Shown: positions 1-7,493 of the stretch, piece by piece
Layout: each line of letters starts with the position of its first letter
How positions within the stretch are numbered: position 1 is the stretch's first letter
NCBI GenBank assembly: GCA_028868335.1
Contig: JAGWUU010000031.1
Location: 1 to 16,650, forward strand
Length of the DNA stretch: 16,650 nucleotides
Direction of reading: 5' to 3'
Source of the DNA: Sphingomonadales bacterium
Lineage (GTDB): Bacteria; Pseudomonadota; Alphaproteobacteria; Sphingomonadales; Sphingomonadaceae
Notes under the pieces: generated by a model
What the model saw: only the letters and a program-made list of their open reading frames with translations
What the model was told of the DNA's origin: nothing
Databases searched by the model: none
Program-made: the position numbers and the translations under genes

Positions 1-396
1 TGAAAGCCCGTCGATGATGATGTTCGAGATGAAGTTGGCGCGGTCGCGTTCCAGTTCATCAAGCTCCAGGTCTTCGAGCCAGCTCTTCATCCCCTTCTGG
101 ATCGCCAGGTAGTATTGGGCGCCGGCGCGAAAGAACGGGTTGTAGCGCCAGGCCGGATCCATGAAGCGCTTGTCTTTCGGATTGGGCGCAAGCTCTGACT
201 TGCCGGTGACGATCTTCACCAGATCCTCGTTGAAGTTCTGCATGTGGCGGAAGGTCCGCGCCGGGTCGGTCGTCGTCTCGCGCAGCAGCAATGCCACGGC
301 GGCGACGAAATCCTCCCTCGCCAGTCCGACCAGGGGGCCGAGGGCGGTGGTCGATTGGGCCGCCTCGCTTTCCAGCGGTGAATTGCCCTTGGCCAT
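1..396 (-). CDS. phaC: Class I poly(3-hydroxyalkanoate) synthase, N-terminal part (runs off left edge)
   Basis: PHA synthase polymerises (R)-3-hydroxyacyl-CoA into polyester storage granules in the cytoplasm. Only the first 132 codons are inside the window; the frame is still open at base 1. They match the PhaC N-terminal region: a weakly conserved leader, then DPARTFRHMQNF (about residues 47-58), the family hallmark DKRFMDPAWRYNPFF (about 81-95) and the W-L-E-D-L-E-L-D-E helix leading to an IIDGLS segment, just before where the alpha/beta-hydrolase catalytic domain would begin. The catalytic Cys-Asp-His residues are beyond the edge, so activity cannot be judged. The ATG at 396 follows a strong GGGAGG ribosome-binding site and a promoter-like element at 425-453. 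The gene is divergent from the GGDEF-EAL gene that starts at about 622. The family call is firm; polymer specificity is not inferable. Confidence 0.93.
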   Translation of the reverse strand, partial: MAKGNSPLESEAAQSTTALGPLVGLAREDFVAAVALLLRETTTDPARTFRHMQNFNEDLVKIVTGKSELAPNPKDKRFMDPAWRYNPFFRAGAQYYLAIQKGMKSWLEDLELDELERDRANFISNIIIDGLS

Positions 397-424
397 CCTG
401 TCCTCCCTTCAGTGGTCTGTAGGT

Positions 425-453
425 ATTGGAGAATGCACACCGTCCGCGGTCAA
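425..453 (-). promoter_or_regulatory. Putative sigma70-type promoter of phaC
   Basis: On the minus strand TTGACC (453-448) is followed after exactly 17 bases by TCCAAT (430-425): 5/6 and 4/6 matches to the -35 and -10 consensus. Transcription would begin near 418, leaving a leader of about 22 bases that holds the GGGAGG ribosome-binding site before the ATG at 396. By sequence only; no activity data. Confidence 0.45.
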
Positions 454-609
454 GGCAAGCGAGCTTCACATCCTTCCAACATGCCCGGCGTTCTGCGGCT
501 TGCAATGGTAAATTTAACCGAATTTCAAAGCCTACGCGGCAAGATGACCGCCATGTCCGCCCAACCCGCGAGACGAGGAACGCCCGAAACCACTGCGCCC
601 GCGTTGCGT

Positions 610-624
610 GGAGGGGAAACTGTG
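610..624 (+). promoter_or_regulatory. Strong ribosome-binding site and GTG start of the first GGDEF-EAL protein
   Basis: GGAGGGG at 610-616 lies seven bases (counted from the GGAGG core) before the in-frame GTG at 622. None of the earlier in-frame starts (GTG 412, ATG 433, 481, 505, 544, 553) has a comparable site at good spacing. This decides the start chosen for the downstream gene. Confidence 0.65.
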
Positions 625-3252
625 TCCTCCAGAAACACGCGCTTGCGGGCGGCTGAGACGGCGACCGATCACGTCGCGACGGTCGAGAGGAAGCGCCGTC
701 CCGCATCGCGCTGGGACAGCTCGCGCGGATTGATCGAGCCGAACTGGTATCTGATGGGGCCGGCCATTGCGGCGGCAGCGGCGCTAAACGCCATCTCGAC
801 AGTCACCCTGCCGCGATTGAGTACCATAGCGCTGCTCGTCATCGCGGTTGGCATTGCGGCGGCGACCCCGCTGGCGGTCAAGGCGGAGCAGCAGATCGTC
901 GAGCGGCGTCCGCTTCGCTATGCCCTTTCAGCCTTGATGATCGCCTTGCCGATGATGCTGTTTGGTCTCGCGATCGCCCGGTGGACCCAATACAGGAACC
1001 TTGAATGGAAAGACTCCATAGGAATCCTGATTATTGTCAGCTCGTTGGCCTGTATTATTCAGAACCGACGAGTAACCGGAATCGTCTGGGCGATCGTTGC
1101 GCTGTGGCTCGGCGTCACGCTGATCGCTCAATCGAGCGGGGCCTATATCTCGCTGGCGATCGGGGCCGCCCTGGGCATATTCACGGCAGTACGACATGCC
1201 GAGATCGACGCCGAGAAGGCGCGTACGAAGCGCGAGAAGGATCGGACTCAGACGCGGGCCGAGGAAATCCTCAAGGACTATGAGCAGACCGGGCAGGGCT
1301 GGTTTTGGGAAACCGACCGCCGTGGCGCCATCGTCTATGTTTCCCCGACCGTCAGTCAGACCTTGCATCGCGATTCACGGGAACTCGCCGGTCGGCCATT
1401 TTCGGAGTTGTTCGAGACGGACGGGCAGGAAAGCGAACGCACGCTGACCTTTCACCTGACCGCCCGCTCAGCATTCGCCGATCTGGCTTTGCGCGCCGCG
1501 ATCAGCCACGAGGAGCGTTGGTGGTCGCTAAGCGGACGCCCGATGTACGATGGCTTCGGCAATTTCATGGGCTTTCGCGGTTCGGGCAGCGATCTGACCG
1601 AAAAGCGACGGTCAGAGGAGCATGCTTCCCGCCTTGCGCATTATGATTCGCTCACCGGCCTCGCGAACCGCCTGCAAATGTCGCAGACGCTCGAGAAGAT
1701 CCTCAACGCGCCAAATATGGACCATCGCGCCTGCGCGGTGTTCCTGCTGGATCTTGACCGGTTCAAGCAGGTCAACGACACCATGGGCCACCCGGCTGGC
1801 GACAACCTGCTGACCCAGGTTGCAGCCCGGCTTGAGCGTTCGGTTGGTCAGTTCGGGCGCGTCGGACGCCTTGGTGGGGACGAGTTCCAGGTTATCCTGG
1901 CCGGCTTTCACCAGCGCGACGATCTTGCGCAACTGGCGCGGCGGATCATCCACGATCTGTCCGAACCCTATTCCATCGAAGGGCACCGCGTCGTGATCGG
2001 GGCGTCGGTGGGGATCGCCACATCTCCGGAGGACGGGGTCACGTCCGAAGCGATTATCCGCAACGCCGACCTTGCACTCTATGCCGCCAAGGATGGCGGG
2101 CGGGGGCGCCATCACTTCTACGCCGCTGATCTCCACAGCGATGCCGAGGAACGCCGTCAGCTTGAACAGGACCTGCGTGACGCGCTGGCTCAAAACGGGC
2201 TTGAATTGTACTACCAGCCGGTCGTTCATACCTCGACGGAGCGGATTACCGGCTTTGAGGCGCTGCTGCGCTGGAACCACCCGCTGCGTGGGCCGATGTC
2301 GCCAGCGAAATTCATCCCGATCGCCGAGGATTCCGGTCTCATCACCCAGATCGGCGAGTGGGCGCTGCGGACGGCCTGCCGCGATCTGGCGAACTGGCCT
2401 GAAACGGTGCGGGTGGCGGTCAACGTCTCGCCGCTGCAATTCGCCAATCCGGGCCTCCCCGCTGTGATCACCAACGCGCTCGCCGCCTCGCAAGTCGATC
2501 CGGCGCGGCTTGAGCTGGAGATCACCGAGAGCGTGTTCCTGAACGATGACGAGGGCACCGACGCCATGTTCGCGGCGCTCAAGCGCGTGGGCGTACGTCT
2601 TGCGCTCGATGATTTCGGCACCGGCTATTCTTCGCTTGGCTATCTGAAGAAGGCGCCGTTCGACAAGATCAAGATCGACCAGAGTTTCGTCCGCGGGGCG
2701 ACGATCATCGGAAGCCGCAACGGAGCGATCATTGCCTCGATCGTCAGTCTGGCCGAAGCGCTGGGCATGGAAACCACGGCAGAGGGCGTCGAAACGCTCG
2801 ACGAACTCGATCTCGTCCGGATGCTCGGTTGCAGCCACGTCCAGGGTTATATCTATGAAAAGCCCCTGAGCCTTGCCCAGGCGACCGAAAAGCTGAGGGT
2901 TGGCACAACCGCGATTGCCAAGGGACCGCGCGCGGCGCGTGCGGTGCGCCACACCATGCTGCGCAAGGTGCTGCTCGACCACGGCGGACAGGCCTATCAC
3001 GGCACGATCCGGAACATTTCGTCGACCGGTGCGTTGGTTGAAGGACTTTGGAACGTGCCACCCGGGACGATCTTCAGGATCATGGTGGCTGAAGGGCATG
3101 TGGTGACCGCGACAGCGCGCTGGTGCCAGGAGGATCGTATGGGCGTGGAATTCTCGGTTCCGCTTACGCTTGACCAGGGTGGCCGGATCGCCATCCTGGC
3201 ACCGGGCGGAAGCTCCCCGCGCGAACGCCCGCAATTGATCAGAAACGCTTGA
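622..3252 (+). CDS. Membrane-bound PAS-GGDEF-EAL-PilZ cyclic di-GMP signalling protein
   Basis: Predicted bifunctional c-di-GMP enzyme with a built-in receptor domain, 876 aa from GTG 622. About six hydrophobic helices lie between residues 42 and 190, then a charged signalling helix, a PAS domain (about 220-335; GWFWETD, WWSLSGRP), a GGDEF domain (D342 to about 500; GGDEF at 418-422), an EAL domain (about 515-760) and a C-terminal PilZ domain (about 770-870). The EAL metal and catalytic residues known for the family are all visible: E546, N601, E633, D663, D664, K684, E721, Q741. The GGDEF signature is canonical but no RxxD inhibitory site precedes it. PilZ keeps N798-x-S-x-x-G, but its Arg motif reads R773-x-x-x-H777. 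Both catalytic domains therefore look competent; which dominates cannot be told. The next gene is a soluble paralogue 103 bases downstream. The frame is open back to 412, so an N-terminus up to 70 residues longer is possible. Confidence 0.93.
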   Translation: MSSRNTRLRAAETATDHVATVERKRRPASRWDSSRGLIEPNWYLMGPAIAAAAALNAISTVTLPRLSTIALLVIAVGIAAATPLAVKAEQQIVERRPLRYALSALMIALPMMLFGLAIARWTQYRNLEWKDSIGILIIVSSLACIIQNRRVTGIVWAIVALWLGVTLIAQSSGAYISLAIGAALGIFTAVRHAEIDAEKARTKREKDRTQTRAEEILKDYEQTGQGWFWETDRRGAIVYVSPTVSQTLHRDSRELAGRPFSELFETDGQESERTLTFHLTARSAFADLALRAAISHEERWWSLSGRPMYDGFGNFMGFRGSGSDLTEKRRSEEHASRLAHYDSLTGLANRLQMSQTLEKILNAPNMDHRACAVFLLDLDRFKQVNDTMGHPAGDNLLTQVAARLERSVGQFGRVGRLGGDEFQVILAGFHQRDDLAQLARRIIHDLSEPYSIEGHRVVIGASVGIATSPEDGVTSEAIIRNADLALYAAKDGGRGRHHFYAADLHSDAEERRQLEQDLRDALAQNGLELYYQPVVHTSTERITGFEALLRWNHPLRGPMSPAKFIPIAEDSGLITQIGEWALRTACRDLANWPETVRVAVNVSPLQFANPGLPAVITNALAASQVDPARLELEITESVFLNDDEGTDAMFAALKRVGVRLALDDFGTGYSSLGYLKKAPFDKIKIDQSFVRGATIIGSRNGAIIASIVSLAEALGMETTAEGVETLDELDLVRMLGCSHVQGYIYEKPLSLAQATEKLRVGTTAIAKGPRAARAVRHTMLRKVLLDHGGQAYHGTIRNISSTGALVEGLWNVPPGTIFRIMVAEGHVVTATARWCQEDRMGVEFSVPLTLDQGGRIAILAPGGSSPRERPQLIRNA

Positions 3253-3355
3253 AGATATTGGTATCGGGCACGCAAATGTTAGCCAATTCGAAACCATGTT
3301 TGTCTAGGACTGCGCAGAATGTCGTAGTGCCAGAAAATACACCGCGCAGAGGACA

Positions 3356-5581
3356 ATGACAGATTCGGGTGATTCCACGTTTGGTCGCTTCAAGAACCTG
3401 CTCGGTGCAGGCAGGAGCGGCGTGCGCGCGGGACCCGTACTGAGCAACGAGGAAATGCAGCAGGCCGTGCTGCTGATGCGCGACTATGAGGAGTCGGGCA
3501 TCGGCTGGTTCTGGTCGAGCGATCGTGACGGCAAACTCACCTACATTTCCGATGTCGCCGCCCAAAAGATTGGCCGGACACGCAATGAACTGATCGGCCA
3601 GCCGGTGCAGGCCCTGTTCGTCCTCGAACGAGACGAGGATGACAGCGCGCAGCGGACGCTTCCGCTGATCTTCAGTGCGCGCAAGACATTCTCCGACCTT
3701 CAGGTTCGCGCGGCGTCCGAAAGCGCCGCAGTGTGGTGGTCGATTTCGGGTCGTCCTCAAATGTCGGCGGACGGGTCGTTCATCGGCTACCGGGGCAACG
3801 GGGTCGACATAACCGCGATCCGCCAGAGCCAGAAGGACGCCTCGCGTCTCGCCCAGTACGATTCGCTCACGAGCCTGGCGAACCGTCACCGCATGGGCAA
3901 ACGGCTCGGCGCGACCTTGACGGCGTACAAGGCGGCGAAGCGCAGTTGCGCGATAATGATGCTCGACCTCGACCGCTTCAAGCAGGTCAACGATACGCTT
4001 GGCCACCCGGCCGGTGACGAGCTGCTCAAACAGGTTGCCCAACGTCTGCAGCGCGTTGTCGCGGAAAAGGGTTGTGAAATCGGGCGCCTCGGCGGCGACG
4101 AGTTTCAGATCATGCTGCCCGACATGGACGATCGCGGCCGACTTGGTGAAGTCGCCAAGACGATCATCACCATGCTGTCGCAGCCCTATCAGATCGAGGG
4201 TAGCCGGTGTGTGATCGGCGCTTCGGTCGGTATCGCGATCGCGCCTTACGATGGGGTGACGTCCGAGGAACTGGTGCGTTCGGCCGACCTCGCGCTCTAT
4301 GCTTCGAAAGGGGGAGGGCGGGGCCAGTTCCGTTTCTATTCGAGCGATCTTCACAGCGAGGCGGAGCGCCGTCGGCAAATCGAGGAAGACCTGCGCGACG
4401 CTCTCGCAAATGACCAGATGCGGGTCGCCTATCAGCCAATCGTCGATACCAAGACGAACAAGGTGGTTACGCTGGAAGCCTTCAGCCGCTGGGAACACCC
4501 GGATCTGGGCGATGTTTCGCCGGGCGTATTCATTCCGATTGCAGAGGAAGCGAACCTGATCGGAGCGCTGGGCGATTGGGTACTCAAGCAGTCCTGCGTC
4601 GACGCGGCGCAGCTCCCCGGCAACGTCCGGATCGCGGTCAATGTCTCGGCGGCGCAATTCGCCAATCCGGGGTTCTCATCGGTTGTCGCACAGGCGCTCG
4701 CGCATTCGGGACTGCCGCCGGAACGACTCGAACTGGAACTTACCGAATCGATCTTCCTGGGCGATCAGGCCGCCACCGATGACATGTTTACCCAGCTCAA
4801 GATGCTGGGCGTGCGGCTGGCGCTGGACGATTTCGGCACAGGCTATTCCTCGCTCAGCTATCTGCAGCATGCCCCGTTCGACAAGATCAAGATCGACAAG
4901 GCGTTCATCCAGGGCGTGACGGAGGAGGGCAATCGCAACGCCGCGATCATCGCCTCGATCGTCAGCCTCGCCGAAGCGCTGAAGATGGACACCACCGCGG
5001 AAGGCATCGAGGCGCACGACGAACTCGACGAAATGCGCCGCCTGCGGGTGAGTCAGATACAGGGCTTCATTTATGCTTCCGCGCTTCCCTTCGATGACGT
5101 CTGCGAAGCCATGTTCAGTGGTGACTGGATCATCGAGCCCGATGGCCCGAGCAAGTACCGCCCCGAACGTCGCACCGTGCTGCGCAAGGTTGGCCTGATC
5201 CACGAAGATCACCGCTACGACGTGACCATGCGCAATCTGTCGCGCAGCGGCTGCATGGTTGAAGGCCTGGTCGATGTGCCGATCGGCACGCAATTCGTCG
5301 TGGATTTCGGTGAAGGCCAAATGGCGGTTGCCGTAGTGCGCCGTTCGGCCGCGGCGATGCAGGGACTCGAATTCGAAAACCACTTGGTCGATGATGGCGC
5401 CGGTGGCCTGTGTACTCGCCATCGCATATCGCCATACGTTCTGGCGCAAGCGGGAATGCCGCTCGCGGCCTTGCCGCCTGGGCAGTATCCGATGCAACTG
5501 ATGCAGCAACCGGGCGCGGCGATCACACTGCCCAAGTTCGGGCAGATCGATCCAAAGCACAAGCCGGTCAAGGTCGCCTGA
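3356..5581 (+). CDS. Soluble PAS-GGDEF-EAL-PilZ cyclic di-GMP signalling protein (tandem paralogue)
   Basis: A 741-aa paralogue of the preceding protein without its membrane region: PAS (about 40-160; GWFWSSD, WWSISGRP), GGDEF (D169 to about 330; GGDEF at 246-250), EAL (about 345-590), PilZ (about 600-690) and a proline/glutamine-containing tail. The EAL signature reads E374-A-F rather than EAL, but the catalytic set N429, E461, D491, D492, K512, E549 and Q569 is present, so phosphodiesterase activity is plausible. No RxxD inhibitory site precedes GGDEF. PilZ has R602-x-x-x-R606 and N627-x-S-x-x-G, so it should bind c-di-GMP. The ATG at 3356 has AGAGGA at 3348-3353, rather close to the start. 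The order and near-identical motifs shared with the upstream gene (DDFGTGYSSL, APFDKIKID, IIASIVSLAEAL) indicate an old tandem duplication with loss or gain of the membrane module. Likely cytoplasmic. The net direction of c-di-GMP turnover is unknown. Confidence 0.94.
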   Translation: MTDSGDSTFGRFKNLLGAGRSGVRAGPVLSNEEMQQAVLLMRDYEESGIGWFWSSDRDGKLTYISDVAAQKIGRTRNELIGQPVQALFVLERDEDDSAQRTLPLIFSARKTFSDLQVRAASESAAVWWSISGRPQMSADGSFIGYRGNGVDITAIRQSQKDASRLAQYDSLTSLANRHRMGKRLGATLTAYKAAKRSCAIMMLDLDRFKQVNDTLGHPAGDELLKQVAQRLQRVVAEKGCEIGRLGGDEFQIMLPDMDDRGRLGEVAKTIITMLSQPYQIEGSRCVIGASVGIAIAPYDGVTSEELVRSADLALYASKGGGRGQFRFYSSDLHSEAERRRQIEEDLRDALANDQMRVAYQPIVDTKTNKVVTLEAFSRWEHPDLGDVSPGVFIPIAEEANLIGALGDWVLKQSCVDAAQLPGNVRIAVNVSAAQFANPGFSSVVAQALAHSGLPPERLELELTESIFLGDQAATDDMFTQLKMLGVRLALDDFGTGYSSLSYLQHAPFDKIKIDKAFIQGVTEEGNRNAAIIASIVSLAEALKMDTTAEGIEAHDELDEMRRLRVSQIQGFIYASALPFDDVCEAMFSGDWIIEPDGPSKYRPERRTVLRKVGLIHEDHRYDVTMRNLSRSGCMVEGLVDVPIGTQFVVDFGEGQMAVAVVRRSAAAMQGLEFENHLVDDGAGGLCTRHRISPYVLAQAGMPLAALPPGQYPMQLMQQPGAAITLPKFGQIDPKHKPVKVA

Positions 5582-5616
5582 CAGGCGAAGGGCTGACAGC
5601 GGCGAGGAGTGCAGCT

Positions 5617-5646
5617 AAGGGCCCACGGTGCAAACACGCCGCCCTT
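5617..5646 (+). promoter_or_regulatory. Hairpin in the lepA leader
   Basis: AAGGGC (5617-5622) pairs perfectly with GCCCTT (5641-5646), and an inner GGTG-caaa-CAC-type stem can stack inside it with a bulge. It ends 16 bases before the lepA ATG and has no following T-run, so it does not look like a terminator. Function unknown; it might be fortuitous in GC-rich DNA. Confidence 0.25.
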
Positions 5647-5662
5647 GCTGCAAAAGAAGCCC

Positions 5663-7480
5663 ATGACCGACCTGTCCCGTATCCGCAACTTCAGCATCAT
5701 TGCCCATATCGACCACGGCAAGTCCACGCTGGCCGACCGCCTGATCCAGTTCACCGGCGGCTTGACCGAGCGCGAGATGAGCGCGCAAGTGCTTGATAGC
5801 ATGGACATCGAGAAAGAGCGCGGGATCACCATCAAGGCCCAGACGGTCCGCCTCAAATACACCGCGCAGGACGGGCTCGACTACGAGCTCAACTTGATGG
5901 ACACCCCCGGCCACGTCGACTTCGCCTACGAGGTCAGCCGCAGCCTGGCGGCCTGCGAGGGCGCGTTGCTGGTCGTCGATGCCGCGCAAGGGGTCGAGGC
6001 CCAGACGCTGGCCAACGTCTATCAATCGATCGAGCACGATCACGAAATCGTCCCCGTGATCAACAAGATCGACCTCCCCGCCGCCGAACCGGACAAGGTC
6101 AAGGCAGAGATCGAGGAGATCATTGGCCTCGACGCCAGCCAGGCCGTGCTCACCAGCGCCAAATCGGGCATCGGCATCGCCGAGGTGCTCGAAGCCGTGG
6201 TCCAGCGCATCCCGCCGCCAAAGGGCGATGCCAATGCCCCGCTCAAGGCCATGCTGGTCGACAGCTGGTACGATCCCTACCTCGGCGTGGTGATCCTCGT
6301 GCGGGTGATCGACGGGGTCATCCGCAAGGGCCTCCAGGTCAAGTTCATGGCCGGGGGCACCGAACACCTGATCGACCGGGTCGGCTGCATGACCCCGAAG
6401 ATCGAAACCTTGAGCGAGCTTGGCCCGGGCGAGATCGGCTTCATCACCGCCCAGATCAAGGAGGTCGCCCAGGCCAAGGTCGGCGACACGATCACCACGG
6501 TCAAGACCGGGGCGAGCGCGCCGCTGCCCGGCTTCAAGGAAGTCCAGCCGGTGGTGTTCTGCGGCCTGTTCCCGGTTGATGCGGCGGACTTTGAAAAACT
6601 GCGCGAATCGATCGCCAGGCTGCGCCTCAACGACGCCAGCTTCAGCTTCGAGATGGAATCGAGCGCCGCACTGGGTTTCGGCTTCCGGTGCGGGTTCCTC
6701 GGCCTGCTGCATCTCGAGATCATCCAGGAACGGCTGACCCGCGAATACGACCTCGACCTCATCACCACCGCGCCCTCGGTGGTTTATCGCATCGAGTTGC
6801 GCGCCAGCCGCACAGATGATGCCCGCGAAATCCTGCTTCACAATCCCGCCGACTACCCCGATCCCAGCCGGATCGAACAGATCGAGGAACCGTGGATCAA
6901 GGCGGTGATCTACACGCCGGACGAATACCTCGGCTCGATCCTCAAGCTGTGCCAGGACCGGCGCGGGATCCAGACCAACCTTACCTACGTCGGCGGCCGC
7001 GCGCAGGTGACCTATGAACTGCCGCTCAACGAAGTGGTGTTCGATTTCTATGACCGCCTGAAATCGATCAGCCGCGGCTACGCCAGCTTCGACTACGAAC
7101 AGATCGGCCTGCGCGAAGGCGATCTCGTAAAGATGAGCATCCTGGTCAACAACGAGCCGGTCGATGCGCTGTCGATGATCGTCCACCGCAGCGCCGCCGA
7201 AGAACGCGGCCGCCACATGTGCGAACGGCTGAAAGACCTGATCCCCCGCCACCTGTTCAAGATCCCGATCCAGGCGGCGATCGGCGGCAAGGTTGTGGCG
7301 CGCGAGACGATCAGCGCGATGCGCAAGGACGTCACCGCCAAGTGCTATGGCGGTGACATCACCCGCAAGAAAAAGCTGCTGGAAAAGCAGAAGAAGGGCA
7401 AGGCCCGGATGCGCGAATACGGCAACGTCCAGATCCCCCAGGAAGCCTTCATCGCCGCGCTGCGGATGGGCGAGGAATAG
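5663..7480 (+). CDS. lepA: Elongation factor 4 (LepA), ribosome back-translocating GTPase
   Basis: LepA is a translational GTPase that acts on the ribosome and promotes back-translocation or recovery of stalled elongation and assembly; it is cytoplasmic and partly membrane-associated. The 605-aa product is full length for the family (about 600). G-domain motifs are intact: AHIDHGKST (residues 14-22), RGITIKAQTV (switch region), DTPGH (80-84) and NKID (134-137). The LepA-specific C-terminal domain is present, with KKKLLEKQKKGKARM followed by the QIPQEAF motif. The ATG at 5663 gives the standard N-terminus MTDLSRIRNFSIIAHIDHGK; the frame is open 18 codons further up to a GTG at 5609, but that extension has no family counterpart. 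It lies 81 bases after the second GGDEF-EAL gene on the same strand and may share its transcript. It converges on a diguanylate cyclase gene with only 13 bases between the stops. Confidence 0.98.
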   Translation: MTDLSRIRNFSIIAHIDHGKSTLADRLIQFTGGLTEREMSAQVLDSMDIEKERGITIKAQTVRLKYTAQDGLDYELNLMDTPGHVDFAYEVSRSLAACEGALLVVDAAQGVEAQTLANVYQSIEHDHEIVPVINKIDLPAAEPDKVKAEIEEIIGLDASQAVLTSAKSGIGIAEVLEAVVQRIPPPKGDANAPLKAMLVDSWYDPYLGVVILVRVIDGVIRKGLQVKFMAGGTEHLIDRVGCMTPKIETLSELGPGEIGFITAQIKEVAQAKVGDTITTVKTGASAPLPGFKEVQPVVFCGLFPVDAADFEKLRESIARLRLNDASFSFEMESSAALGFGFRCGFLGLLHLEIIQERLTREYDLDLITTAPSVVYRIELRASRTDDAREILLHNPADYPDPSRIEQIEEPWIKAVIYTPDEYLGSILKLCQDRRGIQTNLTYVGGRAQVTYELPLNEVVFDFYDRLKSISRGYASFDYEQIGLREGDLVKMSILVNNEPVDALSMIVHRSAAEERGRHMCERLKDLIPRHLFKIPIQAAIGGKVVARETISAMRKDVTAKCYGGDITRKKKLLEKQKKGKARMREYGNVQIPQEAFIAALRMGEE

Positions 7481-7493
7481 TTCCGCTGGTCCG

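Noticed and set aside
1612..3297. Long open frame on the minus strand opposite the first GGDEF-EAL gene
   Set aside because: It lies antisense to clear EAL and PilZ motifs, has an Arg/Asp/Gly-rich composition and shows no domain; GC-rich codon bias commonly opens such frames.
3253..3355. Promoter between the two GGDEF-EAL genes
   Set aside because: TTGAAG at 3249 and TTGTCT at 3300 have no acceptable -10 partner at 16-18 bases, so no promoter is called.
3239..4657. Long minus-strand open frame opposite the soluble GGDEF-EAL gene
   Set aside because: Antisense shadow of conserved GGDEF motifs; no recognisable protein features.
5609..5662. GTG at 5609 as the lepA start
   Set aside because: LepA proteins begin at the motif given by ATG 5663; the 18 extra codons overlap a hairpin and have no family match.
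5615..7252. 545-codon minus-strand frame opposite lepA
   Set aside because: lepA is unmistakable and full length on the plus strand; the antisense product is low-complexity and unlike any family.
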